From Desulfamplus sp. (GTDB lineage: Bacteria; Desulfobacterota; Desulfobacteria; Desulfobacterales; Desulfobacteraceae), in contig JADFZO010000015.1 in NCBI GenBank assembly GCA_015232465.1, positions 1 through 46,018 of the forward strand: 46,018 nt of DNA. Reading direction: 5' to 3'. Shown here piece after piece: positions 17,736 to 25,990 of the stretch. The translations under genes and the position numbers were made by a program. How positions within the stretch are numbered: position 1 is the stretch's first letter; each line of letters begins with the position of its first letter. Under the pieces are notes generated by a model. It searched no databases and was not told where the DNA came from. It saw only the letters and a list, made by a program, of their open reading frames with translations.

Positions 17736-18410
17736 ATGATTGTTGCGGAAAGAAAACCCTTTGATGAGATAAGAAACATGGTTAAGGGTTATAAAAAGGT
17801 TTTGACCGTTGGATGTGGAACCTGTGTTGCTGTATGTTTAGCAGGAGGCTCAAAAGAGGTTGAAACATTGAATGCTGAATTGAATCTTGCATTTAAAAAA
17901 GATGGTATTGAGTTTGGTGCACATACGCTTGAGCGTCAGTGCGACATGGAGTTTTTATCAGAACTTGATGCTAAGGCTGACAACTATGACTGCTTTTTGT
18001 CTATGGCATGTGGGGCGGGAATCCAATTTCTTGCAGAGCGTTTTCCAGAAAAACCTGTTTTGCCAGCTGTCAACACATCATTTATAGGCGTAAATCTCGA
18101 TGTTGGTTGGTATGAAGAGAAATGTCGTGCCTGCGGTCAGTGCGTGCTTGGTATGACTGGCGGTGTGTGTCCTGTTACAATGTGTGCAAAGAGTCTATTT
18201 AATGGACCTTGCGGCGGAACAAATAAGACAAGTTGCGAAATTCACAAAGATCAGCCGTGTGCATGGCTTAAAATATATGAAAGACTTGCAGGGCAAGGAC
18301 GTTTAGAGCAGATAATGGCTATATCCCCACCAAATGATTGGAGCAATCAAAAGCCAAGAAAGGTTATCCAACCGGGCTATGAAGAGCGACTTAAAGCTAT
18401 GCACCCTTAA
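17736..18410 (+). CDS. metV: MetV-type methylenetetrahydrofolate reductase subunit
   Basis: A 224-residue Fe-S protein that partners MetF in the acetogen and sulfate-reducer type of methylenetetrahydrofolate reductase, and passes electrons to its FAD. An N-terminal cluster, VGCGTCVAVCLAGG (about residues 28-42), is followed by the C-terminal cluster: CRACGQC, CPVTMCAK, GPCGG, and later Cys ending in CAWLKIYERL. The cysteine spacing matches the fused domain of the protein at 5000-6547. AGGAGG lies 7 bases before the ATG. It is first in a four-gene set with metF and two HdrA-like genes, in line with a MetVF-Hdr complex that could couple C1 reduction to NADH or ferredoxin. Confidence 0.9.
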   Translation: MIVAERKPFDEIRNMVKGYKKVLTVGCGTCVAVCLAGGSKEVETLNAELNLAFKKDGIEFGAHTLERQCDMEFLSELDAKADNYDCFLSMACGAGIQFLAERFPEKPVLPAVNTSFIGVNLDVGWYEEKCRACGQCVLGMTGGVCPVTMCAKSLFNGPCGGTNKTSCEIHKDQPCAWLKIYERLAGQGRLEQIMAISPPNDWSNQKPRKVIQPGYEERLKAMHP

Positions 18411-18497
18411 GATAACTATTTGATATTTATTAATTTTGATATTGATAACGATATGCGTTAAAACGCTTTAAGGAAATAATTTCAGGAGAGTTCAATT

Positions 18498-19421
18498 ATG
18501 AAATCAGGAAGTAAATTAGAAAGGGTACTCAAAGCGGGACACTTTGCCTTTACAGGTGAAGTTGGACCTCCTCGGGGTGCTAATGTTGACGCTATCAGAG
18601 AGAAGCTCAAACACCTTAGGGGCAATGTTGACATGGTTAATGTTACAGATAACCAGACCGCTATGGTTAGAATGTCAAGCTGGGCTGCATCTATTATCTG
18701 TATTCAAGAAGGGGTTGAACCTAACTTCCAGATGGTGTGCCGCGATAGAAATAGACTTGCAATGCAGGCTGATATTTTAGGTGCTTATGCTCATGGAATC
18801 AGAAATATGCTCTGTCTCTCTGGCGACCATCAGATGTTTGGCGATCACCCTCAATCAAAGGGGGTTTTTGATCTTGACTCTATGCAGTTAATTATGATGG
18901 TAAAAAAGATGCGAGATGAGGGAAAATTCTTAAGTGGTTCAGATATTGACGTAAAGCCTCAAATTTTTATTGGTGCTGCTGCAAATCCATTTGCAGAGCC
19001 TTTTGAGTGGAGAGTCCATCGCCTTGCAAAAAAAGTTGCTGCTGGTGCTGATTTTATCCAGACTCAGTGCGTCTATAACATGCCAAAAATACGTGAGTGG
19101 GTACGCCGAGCAAATGATATGGGGCTTACTGAAAAGGTCTATATTTTGCCTGGTGTAACTCCTATGAAGAGTATTGGTATGGCAAAGTATATGCAGAGCA
19201 AGGTTCCCGGAATGGACGTGCCTGACGATATAATTAAGCGTCTTCAAGGTGTTGATAAAAAGATGGTTGCTGATGAAGGTATCAAAATTGCCTGTGAGCA
19301 GATTGCAGAGTTCAAGGAGATGAAAGGTGTAGCTGGTGTCCACCTTATGCCCATTGAGTGGGAGCACATGGTTCCTGAAATTGCAGAGAGGGCAGGGGTT
19401 CTACCAAGACCAGAGATTTAG
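18498..19421 (+). CDS. metF: Methylenetetrahydrofolate reductase MetF
   Basis: 307 residues, close to normal for bacterial MetF. This TIM-barrel FAD enzyme reduces 5,10-methylene-H4folate to 5-methyl-H4folate. Near the N terminus FTGEVGPPRGAN holds the catalytic Glu equivalent. VTDNQTAMVRMS and CRDRNRLAMQ follow, then LCLSGDHQ, GADFIQTQCVYN and LPGVTPMKS, all usual for the family. AGGAG lies 9 bases before the ATG at 18498. The 87-base gap from metV contains no terminator, so the two are probably co-transcribed and form the MetVF heterodimer. Confidence 0.95.
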   Translation: MKSGSKLERVLKAGHFAFTGEVGPPRGANVDAIREKLKHLRGNVDMVNVTDNQTAMVRMSSWAASIICIQEGVEPNFQMVCRDRNRLAMQADILGAYAHGIRNMLCLSGDHQMFGDHPQSKGVFDLDSMQLIMMVKKMRDEGKFLSGSDIDVKPQIFIGAAANPFAEPFEWRVHRLAKKVAAGADFIQTQCVYNMPKIREWVRRANDMGLTEKVYILPGVTPMKSIGMAKYMQSKVPGMDVPDDIIKRLQGVDKKMVADEGIKIACEQIAEFKEMKGVAGVHLMPIEWEHMVPEIAERAGVLPRPEI

Positions 19422-19475
19422 TAGCCAGTTATTTTTAAGCTCAAGATATACAAATATATAAGGAGTTTTAATAAA

Positions 19476-20618
19476 TTGAATAGTCAAAGCCAAAAAGTTT
19501 TAGTCCTTGGGGGAGGTATTGCTGGTCTCACTGCTGCATGGGAGTTATCTCGTCAGAATATAAGTGTTGAGCTGGTTGAAAAGAGCTGCTTTCTTGGAGG
19601 ACATAGTATTGGTTTCACCTGCAAGGCAACTGATAGGTGTCAGCAGTGCGGTGCGTGTAGTGTTGAAGAGATGCTAAAAAATGTTGTTAATGAGCCTCTT
19701 ATTAATGTTCACCTTAAAACTGAACTAAAGGGGTTAAATAAAGCTGACAGCTCTTATAAAATTACACTTCAAAAGAGCGATATTGATCTGCCAGTAGCCC
19801 AAATCACACAGAGAGCTAATGGCAAAGCTGCAAAGGGATTTTCTAAACATAATAACCCTCTTTATGTTACTGAATCTGACAAAAATAATATGGGTAGCCA
19901 GTGCGAAGTTGATGTAGATGCTCTAATTGTTGCTACTGGATACTCTCCATTTGATCCTAACCGTAAATCTACTTATGGTTACGGCAAATGGGCAAATGTT
20001 ATCACAGGTCTTGATCTTGAAAATATCATCAGAGAAAATGGGGCACTTGTAAGACCCTCTGATGGTCAAAAGCCTGCTAAAGTGGCTTTTATTCAGTGCG
20101 TTGGTTCAAGAGATGAGCGTCTTGGAAATCTCTGGTGCTCTGAGGTCTGCTGCCCCTATGCCATGAGAATGGCTGGCTCTGTTAAGCACGATAACCCTGA
20201 TGCTCAAATCACCATGTTTTACATAGATATTCAAAATACTGCCAAAGAGTTTCCAGTTTTTTACGAAAAGATAAAACAAAATATAAGATTTGTAAGAACA
20301 ATTCCAGTTGATATATATCCTCTTGAAAATAACTGTTTGGAGCTTAGACACATGGCAGAAGATGAGGGGGCACCATCATCTGAATCTTTTGATTTGGTTG
20401 TGCTCTCTGTTGGTATTATGCCGGGAAAAGATACAGGGAAAATCTCTGAGATCACGGCTATCCCTATTAATCAAGATGGTTTTTTTGATAGCACATCTTC
20501 TGATCTTGGCTGTTTTGTCGCTGGAACTGCCAAAGGACCTGGAAGCATTGCCACCACTATGGCAGATGCAGGAAAAACTGCCTTTGAGGCGATGAGATAT
20601 TTAGGGGTGATGAAATGA
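19476..20618 (+). CDS. HdrA/QmoA-like FAD and Fe-S protein
   Basis: 380 residues. An N-terminal Rossmann FAD motif, VLVLGGGIAGLTAAWE, is followed at about residues 48-62 by CKATDRCQQCGACS, an HdrA-type cysteine set that can hold a [4Fe-4S] cluster. VDALIVATGYSPFDP and FVAGTAKGPGSIATTMADAG (residues 354-373) are further HdrA/QmoA signatures. The size matches QmoA rather than full-length HdrA. The start is TTG at 19476 with AGGAG upstream. Its stop overlaps the next start (ATGA, 20615-20618). Its place after metVF suggests it carries electrons to or from the reductase rather than serving sulfate respiration. Confidence 0.88.
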   Translation: MNSQSQKVLVLGGGIAGLTAAWELSRQNISVELVEKSCFLGGHSIGFTCKATDRCQQCGACSVEEMLKNVVNEPLINVHLKTELKGLNKADSSYKITLQKSDIDLPVAQITQRANGKAAKGFSKHNNPLYVTESDKNNMGSQCEVDVDALIVATGYSPFDPNRKSTYGYGKWANVITGLDLENIIRENGALVRPSDGQKPAKVAFIQCVGSRDERLGNLWCSEVCCPYAMRMAGSVKHDNPDAQITMFYIDIQNTAKEFPVFYEKIKQNIRFVRTIPVDIYPLENNCLELRHMAEDEGAPSSESFDLVVLSVGIMPGKDTGKISEITAIPINQDGFFDSTSSDLGCFVAGTAKGPGSIATTMADAGKTAFEAMRYLGVMK

Positions 20619-22228
20619 TAACAGAAAATTGCAGTAATATGGTTGATATATCTATAAGCAAAGATGTTCTTGTTATTGGTGCTGGCTCTTTTGGACTTCA
20701 AGCTGCGGGGCAGATTGCTGCTCAAGGTTATAAGGTCTCTGTAATTGGAGCAAAAACTGCCTGTGCAAGACAATCTGGTTGCACATCAGAGATGCTTGAA
20801 AAAGGGGGGGTAAATATTATGCAAGATGTCTCTATTGAGGCTCTTGCTGGTGTTGTTGGAGATTTTAGAGCAACTTTAACAAAAAACAACGAAAAGGTTG
20901 AATCGATCTTTGGTGCTGTGGTTGTTGCCCCTCAATATTCATACTCCCCACTAAATGCCAAGTATGGCTTAACTCTAAATGATAAGGTTATGACTTTAAG
21001 CCAATTTGAGGCGATTATTTCTTCTGATTCGGAAAAGATGAAAGCTATTCAAAACGGTGGAGAGGGTGGCGCTGGTGCAAATGTTGCCTTTTTGATGGGA
21101 TTTGCTCAAGAGGGTGAGCCTCTATTAACTGGCAGAGTTTTAAAGGGTGCCCTTGCAGTTCAAAACATGAAGGGGTGCAAAGCCTACATCTATGCTGGTA
21201 ATGTTAAGGTTGGTGCAAACGGTTTGGAGAGGCTCTTTACACAGGGGCGACATGCTGGCGTGGTATGTTTTAAGCCATCAGAGACCCCAAAAGTTCAGCA
21301 GGGCACAGATTTGCTTAAAATCACAATTAAAGACCCAGTTGTCAGAAGTGATGTTGAGCTTACCCCAGATTTTATAGTTGTTGAAGAGGGGCTTGTTGTT
21401 GACAAACAAAACCTTGATCTTTGTGCTAAACTTAGAGTTGACACTGATCTTGATGGATTTTTACCAAGCAACAATGTCCATAGATTTCCTGCAAAATCAA
21501 ACAGAGATGGTATTTTTGTTGTCAACAGCTCATTAGATGCCACAAATGCAGCGTTAAGGGTAAAAGAGCTGATTGGTGATGGAACAAAAAAAGTTGTGGC
21601 AGATAGGGCAAAGGTTGATGAGAATCTCTGCGTTATATGTCTTACCTGTTATCGCTCTTGTCCGCATGGTGCCATATTTTGGCAAAATGGAGCAGCAGCA
21701 ATCTCACCAGCAGCGTGTCAAGGGTGCGGAATCTGTGCAAGTGAGTGTCCTATGGACGCTATTCAGCTTGGTGAGTTTACTGATGAATCTTTAAGGGCTA
21801 ATATAAAAGATGCTGTTGTATCAGCTCAGGCAACTCAAAAAGATGCAAAGAGCGAGCCTACAATTGTTGCGTTTTGCTGTAAAAACTCCGCTCTTGAGGC
21901 TTTTGAGTCTGCAAAGCTCTTTGGGCATGAGATGCCTGTAGGATTTAAAATTGTCAAAGTGCCTTGTGCTGGTAAAGTTGATGTTGAGTTTATTATGAAG
22001 GCTTTTGTTGATGGTGCTGACGGAGTTATGGTTGCTGCCTGCCATGAGGGCAACTGCAAGGCTGAGCGTGGTAACACCTATGCAAAGTGGCGTGTAAATG
22101 AGATTCAAAAGAGGCTTGAGCTGATGGGATTTGGAAAAAATAAACTCACCTTTACCACAATTGCCTCAAACATGGCAAAAGAGTTTGCATGCAAAGTTAA
22201 TGATTTTGCAAAGAGCCTTGAAGGTTAA
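20615..22228 (+). CDS. QmoB-like HdrA/ferredoxin/MvhD fusion protein
   Basis: 537 residues. The first 320 residues form a Rossmann flavoprotein part starting VLVIGAGSFGLQAAGQIAAQ. Two [4Fe-4S] ferredoxin motifs follow: CVICLTCYRSCPHG from Cys339, and CQGCGICASECPMDA. The C-terminal 130 residues are an MvhD/FlpD-type domain with FCCKNSALEA, VPCAGKVDVEFI and AACHEGNCKAERGN, which binds a [2Fe-2S] cluster and links hydrogenase or dehydrogenase to Hdr. QmoB has this plan, but is usually longer. It is coupled by ATGA overlap to the HdrA-like gene and probably forms one complex with it and MetVF. No Qmo membrane subunit follows. Confidence 0.88.
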   Translation: MITENCSNMVDISISKDVLVIGAGSFGLQAAGQIAAQGYKVSVIGAKTACARQSGCTSEMLEKGGVNIMQDVSIEALAGVVGDFRATLTKNNEKVESIFGAVVVAPQYSYSPLNAKYGLTLNDKVMTLSQFEAIISSDSEKMKAIQNGGEGGAGANVAFLMGFAQEGEPLLTGRVLKGALAVQNMKGCKAYIYAGNVKVGANGLERLFTQGRHAGVVCFKPSETPKVQQGTDLLKITIKDPVVRSDVELTPDFIVVEEGLVVDKQNLDLCAKLRVDTDLDGFLPSNNVHRFPAKSNRDGIFVVNSSLDATNAALRVKELIGDGTKKVVADRAKVDENLCVICLTCYRSCPHGAIFWQNGAAAISPAACQGCGICASECPMDAIQLGEFTDESLRANIKDAVVSAQATQKDAKSEPTIVAFCCKNSALEAFESAKLFGHEMPVGFKIVKVPCAGKVDVEFIMKAFVDGADGVMVAACHEGNCKAERGNTYAKWRVNEIQKRLELMGFGKNKLTFTTIASNMAKEFACKVNDFAKSLEG

Positions 22229-22289
22229 TATATTATCATTGCAACTCTGTAATAGGCTGTAATAGATTGTAAGATATATTAAACACAAA

Positions 22290-22314
22290 AAGCCCCTTTT
22301 TTTCAAAGGGGCTT
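22290..22314. terminator. Hairpin terminator after the metVF-hdr operon
   Basis: AAGCCCCTTT (22290-22299) pairs with AAAGGGGCTT (22305-22314) around a 5-base loop. The T-run is better on the minus strand side; on the plus strand only AAATAGTTTT follows. It lies between the QmoB-like gene and the copZ-like gene and probably reduces read-through. Confidence 0.6.
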
Positions 22315-22343
22315 AAATAGTTTTATAGGGAGAGATAAAAATT

Positions 22344-22556
22344 TTGAGTTCACAGCAAATAACATTAAATGTAGAGGGTATGAGCTGTTCTCACTGCTCT
22401 GGAACTGTTCAAAAATCTTTAGAGGCAATTGGCGGGCTATCAAATATAAGTGTTGATCTTAAAGATAAAAAAGCATCTTTTACAACATCTGACGAGTCAA
22501 AAATTGCCCTTGCAAAAGAGGCTATAGTTAAAGCTGGATTTGTTGTTGCAAACTAA
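22344..22556 (+). CDS. Heavy-metal-associated (CopZ-like) metallochaperone
   Basis: 70 residues with a single HMA domain of ferredoxin-like fold. The metal-binding GMSCSHC motif has Cys15 and Cys18, the usual copper(I) site. The length fits stand-alone CopZ proteins. The start is TTG at 22344 with GGGAGAG upstream. No P-type copper ATPase is near; the next gene, rsmI, starts inside the last codons of this one, so the two are probably translationally coupled. Confidence 0.88.
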   Translation: MSSQQITLNVEGMSCSHCSGTVQKSLEAIGGLSNISVDLKDKKASFTTSDESKIALAKEAIVKAGFVVAN

Positions 22557-23430
22557 GAGTGCCCAAAATCAAAAAAAAGAGCCATATCTTTATGTTGTTG
22601 CAACTCCAATTGGTAACCTTGAAGATATGACATTTAGAGCAATAAGAACTCTTAAAGAGGTGAGTTTGATTGCTGCTGAAGATACAAGACACACATCAAA
22701 GCTGCTCTCCTACTATCAGATCACCACCCCTGTTATCTCCTGCCATGAGCACAACGAAGAGTCGCGAATCAATATAATTGTAGATAAACTTTCACAAGGT
22801 TTTGATGTTGCACTGGTCTCTGATGCTGGCACGCCTCTTATTTCTGACCCTGGTTATAGAGTTGTAAAAGGTGTGGTTGAGGCTGGATTTCAAGTTATAC
22901 CTATTCCTGGTGCTTGTGCTGCAATTGCTGGCTTAAGTGTATCAGCTCTTCCCACTGACTCATTTATATTTTCAGGGTTTTTAAACAAAAAGCAGGCAAG
23001 ACGAAAATCTGAGCTTGAGGCATTAAAGATAACCAAATCCACCATAATTTTTTACGAATCTCCACACAGGCTGGTCGCTCTAATTGAAGATATTTTATCA
23101 GTTATGGGGGATAGACCAGCAATGGTTGCAAGGGAGATAACTAAATATTATGAAGAGTATTTAAGGGGCAGGCTCTCATATATCCTTGAGTCGCTTAAAT
23201 CAAGGGTATCAATAAAAGGCGAGTGTGCCCTTTTTGTAGGCTCACATTCAGATACTAATAATGAGATTTTTTCTATTGAGTCCAGTGATATTGACCATCT
23301 TATTATAACTGCCCTTGAATCATCTGAGATTAAACCATCTAAACTTGCCAAATCTATCTCGCAAAAATATAACCTTCCACGTAGTGAGGTCTATGAGCGT
23401 ATTTTAGACCTACAAAGTAAGAATCTATAA
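22540..23430 (+). CDS. rsmI: 16S rRNA 2'-O-methyltransferase RsmI
   Basis: RsmI methylates the 2'-OH of C1402 in 16S rRNA using S-adenosylmethionine. The tetrapyrrole-methylase-fold motifs are clear: LYVVATPIGNLEDMTFRA, AAEDTRHTSKLL, ALVSDAGTPLISDPG, PIPGACAAIAGL and FYESPHRL. At 296 residues the length is normal. The start is one of three consecutive TTG codons at 22540-22548; no ATG occurs before the conserved N terminus. It overlaps the copZ-like gene by 17 bases. A weak AT-rich hairpin follows the stop. Confidence 0.93.
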   Translation: MLLQTKSAQNQKKEPYLYVVATPIGNLEDMTFRAIRTLKEVSLIAAEDTRHTSKLLSYYQITTPVISCHEHNEESRINIIVDKLSQGFDVALVSDAGTPLISDPGYRVVKGVVEAGFQVIPIPGACAAIAGLSVSALPTDSFIFSGFLNKKQARRKSELEALKITKSTIIFYESPHRLVALIEDILSVMGDRPAMVAREITKYYEEYLRGRLSYILESLKSRVSIKGECALFVGSHSDTNNEIFSIESSDIDHLIITALESSEIKPSKLAKSISQKYNLPRSEVYERILDLQSKNL

Positions 23431-23454
23431 ATCATAACAATTAGATTTATTTTT
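23427..23454 (+). terminator. Possible weak terminator after rsmI
   Basis: ATAAATC (23427-23433) pairs with GATTTAT (23444-23450) around a 10-base loop and is followed by TTTT. The stem is AT-rich, so termination may be weak. Confidence 0.4.
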
Positions 23455-23545
23455 AGTAATAAATTCTTCTTGACCGCTTTAAACTCATTGTTTATCCTGC
23501 CTCATCTTCAAGAATAGTTTATATTGATGGGAGAAATAGCAAAAG

Positions 23546-24244
23546 ATGAAAATAGCAGAGTGTTATATTCGTAATCTTACCACATTGGATAGCCAAGAGC
23601 AGTTGGTTTTAGGTGATTCAAGAGTCTGTATTGCTGGTTTAGGCGGTCTTGGCGGAAATGTGGTTGAGATGCTTGCCAGAATTGGAATTGGTTATCTCTA
23701 TCTTGTTGATGGAGACACATTTACCCCAAGTAACCTTAATAGACAGCTCTTGTGCACAGAAAAGCTAATTGGTGTTCACAAGGCTGACGCTGCACTGGAG
23801 CGGGTAAAAGAGATAAACTCAAATATCCATGTTAGGAGTTTTAAACGGTTTTTAACGTCTAAAAATTGTGGCGATATATTTGAGGAGGTTGATGTTGTTG
23901 TTGATTGCCTTGACTCAATTGATGATAGATTTATGATTCAAGAGGCTGCCCGTAAATATTCGATTCCATTAGTATCTGGGGCTATTGCAGGCACATCAGG
24001 ACAAGTTACAACTATTTTTCCCCAAGATAAGGGTTTTGAGCTTATTTATGGTAAAAACTATGAAAAAAATCTTAAAGGGATTGAGACCAGAGTGGGTAAC
24101 CTCTCATTTTGTGCCATGTTTGTAGCATCAATTCAGGCATCAGAGGTTGTTAAACTTCTTTTAAATCGAGGAGAACTTTTACGAAATAAACTTCTGCTTG
24201 CAGACCTTATGTCAAACAGCTTTGAGATTATGGAGCTAATTTAA
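23546..24244 (+). CDS. ThiF/MoeB/HesA-family E1-like adenylyltransferase
   Basis: 232 residues. The E1-like fold is shown by the nucleotide-binding loop GLGGLGGNVVEMLARIGIG, then LVDGDTFTPSNLNRQLL with the Asp and Arg that act in adenylation, and VVDCLDSIDDRF. The family adenylates the C-terminal Gly-Gly of small sulfur-carrier proteins (ThiS, MoaD) or acts on tRNA (TcdA). The zinc CxxC pairs of MoeB are not visible. No sulfur carrier or thiamine or molybdopterin gene lies next to it, so the substrate is unknown. The ATG at 23546 is preceded by GGGAG. Confidence 0.85.
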   Translation: MKIAECYIRNLTTLDSQEQLVLGDSRVCIAGLGGLGGNVVEMLARIGIGYLYLVDGDTFTPSNLNRQLLCTEKLIGVHKADAALERVKEINSNIHVRSFKRFLTSKNCGDIFEEVDVVVDCLDSIDDRFMIQEAARKYSIPLVSGAIAGTSGQVTTIFPQDKGFELIYGKNYEKNLKGIETRVGNLSFCAMFVASIQASEVVKLLLNRGELLRNKLLLADLMSNSFEIMELI

Positions 24245-24268
24245 AAAAAGAGCTGCTTTAATAAACAA

Positions 24269-24308
24269 CTTAAAAGTTAAAAAATTAAAAGTTAAAAGTT
24301 AAAAAAGG
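24269..24308 (+). repeat. Short AT-rich tandem repeat before the HIT gene
   Basis: Three near copies of TTAAAAGT or AAAAGTTA follow one another just before the ribosome binding site AGGAG of the HIT gene. This is simple sequence, probably of slippage origin. Confidence 0.5.
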
Positions 24309-24320
24309 AGTAAAAACAAA

Positions 24321-24653
24321 ATGGCTGAAGATTGTCTTTTTTGCAAAATAGTAAATCGTCAAATTCCATCTGAATTTCTTTACGAAGATGAAAATTTTGT
24401 TGTTATAAAGGATATAAATCCTCATGCACCTGTTCATCTTTTAATTTTACCAAAACACCACATCAGAAGCATAAATGATATGGAAAAACAAGATAGTGAG
24501 CTTGTTGGCAATATGTTTCTTGTTGCAAAACAGATGGCAAAAGAGCAGGGAGTTAATGAGTCTGGTTATAAGGTTGGATTTAATGTTGAAAAAGGCGGGG
24601 GTCAGGTGATATTTCATCTTCATCTCCATCTGCTTGGTGGGTGGGAAAAATAG
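24321..24653 (+). CDS. HIT-family (HinT-like) purine nucleoside phosphoramidase
   Basis: 110 residues. The histidine triad HLHLHLLGG is near the C terminus, and the N terminus has CLFCKIVNRQIPSEFLYED, both typical of HinT. These enzymes hydrolyse AMP-linked phosphoramidates; the precise role in bacteria is minor or unclear. AGGAG lies 10 bases before the ATG. It is 31 bases before alaC and probably co-transcribed with it. Confidence 0.93.
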   Translation: MAEDCLFCKIVNRQIPSEFLYEDENFVVIKDINPHAPVHLLILPKHHIRSINDMEKQDSELVGNMFLVAKQMAKEQGVNESGYKVGFNVEKGGGQVIFHLHLHLLGGWEK

Positions 24654-24684
24654 GGAGAAGATTTATATTTTTTAAGGAGATGTT

Positions 24685-25893
24685 ATGAGTCAAGATGATA
24701 TAATCCGTTTTGCAAGCAGAATGGATCAACTGCCCCCCTACCTCTTTGGCATGATAAACAGTATGAAGATGGAGAAGAGACGTAACGGCGATGATGTTAT
24801 TGATCTTGGTATGGGAAACCCTGTTGATCCCACACCTGACAATGTTATTGAAAAGCTTATTGAGGTTGCAAGAGACCCTAAGACACACCGCTATCCAGTC
24901 TCATCTGGTATGAAAAATCTTAAAAAAGAGATAGCGGTTTACTATAAACGGCACTACGATATTGATCTAAATGGTGATAGCGAGACTCTTTTGACTATCG
25001 GCTCAAAAGAGGGAATATCTCATCTGTGTCTTGCACTTTTAGGACCTGGTGATTCTGTTCTTGTGCCAGCCCCTGCATTTCCAATCCATATTTATGCTGC
25101 TGTTATTGCTGGTGCAACTGTTGTTAGAGTTCCTATTGCACCGCCAGAGTCATTTTTAAATCGAATTGTAAATATTTGTGAGTCATTTCACCCAGGTCCA
25201 AAGGTGTTGATGATCAACTATCCACACAACCCCACTGGTACTCTGTGCGATGCAAATCTATTTAAAGAGATAGTTGCTTTGGCAAAACGATTTAATTTTA
25301 TGGTAATCCACGATTTTGCCTACTCAATGATAACATTTGATGGTTACAAAGCACCAAGTTTTCTTCAAACACCAGGGGCTAAAGATGTTGGTGTTGAGTT
25401 TGGCTCTTTTTCAAAATCCTATAACATGGCTGGCTGGCGAATTGGCTATTGCGTTGGTAATCCTAAAATAATTGCTGGACTTAGCAAAATAAAAGGCTAC
25501 TTTGACTATGGAATATTTGCAGCCATACAGATTGCAGGAATCATAGCTCTTAGAGATTGCGATAGCACAATACCAGAGCAGGTAGCACTCTATCAGGCAA
25601 GGCGAGACACCCTTTGCAGCGGGCTTGAGCGGATAGGTTGGGAGGTTACCCCTCCTGGTGCTGGCATGTTTGCGTGGGTAAAAATTCCTGAGCCTTACAG
25701 CAAAATAGGCTCTATGCAGTTTGCAATTGAGATGATGAATCGTGCCAATGTTGCTGTTGCACCTGGTATTGGTTTTAGCGAGGAAGGGGAGGGTTTTTTA
25801 AGGCTTGCACTTGTGGAGAACGAAGAGAGATTAAGACAGGCAGTTCGCCAAATGAAAAAAGCGATGCAGGAGCTGGATAAAGAGGGTTTTTGA
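24685..25893 (+). CDS. alaC: Alanine-forming aminotransferase, AlaC type
   Basis: 402 residues, a class I/II PLP aminotransferase. The sequence follows E. coli AlaC closely along its length: RMDQLPPYLFGMI, DLGMGNPVDPTPDNVIEKL, TIGSKEGISHL, NYPHNPTGT and FSKSYNMAGWRIGY, where Lys244 binds PLP. AlaC makes alanine from pyruvate and glutamate. AAGGAG lies 8 bases before the ATG at 24685. Homologues in this group are often near homoserine dehydrogenase genes, which is not the case here. Confidence 0.92.
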   Translation: MSQDDIIRFASRMDQLPPYLFGMINSMKMEKRRNGDDVIDLGMGNPVDPTPDNVIEKLIEVARDPKTHRYPVSSGMKNLKKEIAVYYKRHYDIDLNGDSETLLTIGSKEGISHLCLALLGPGDSVLVPAPAFPIHIYAAVIAGATVVRVPIAPPESFLNRIVNICESFHPGPKVLMINYPHNPTGTLCDANLFKEIVALAKRFNFMVIHDFAYSMITFDGYKAPSFLQTPGAKDVGVEFGSFSKSYNMAGWRIGYCVGNPKIIAGLSKIKGYFDYGIFAAIQIAGIIALRDCDSTIPEQVALYQARRDTLCSGLERIGWEVTPPGAGMFAWVKIPEPYSKIGSMQFAIEMMNRANVAVAPGIGFSEEGEGFLRLALVENEERLRQAVRQMKKAMQELDKEGF

Positions 25894-25934
25894 AATTATA
25901 GATTTCATATTTTAAAGATTTAAAAAAATGTATG

Positions 25935-25977
25935 GAGGAGACGAGCCAGCCTGTAGTGTTAAGTGTGTCGTCTCCTC
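25935..25977 (-). terminator. Inverted repeat, probable terminator of the gspMN transcript
   Basis: GAGGAGACGA (25935-25944) pairs perfectly with TCGTCTCCTC (25968-25977) around a 23-base loop. On the minus strand the stem is followed after 6 bases by TTTTTTT. No T-run exists on the plus strand, so it mainly suits the minus-strand gspMN operon. Confidence 0.45.
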
Positions 25978-25990
25978 TCTACGTGGTTGT

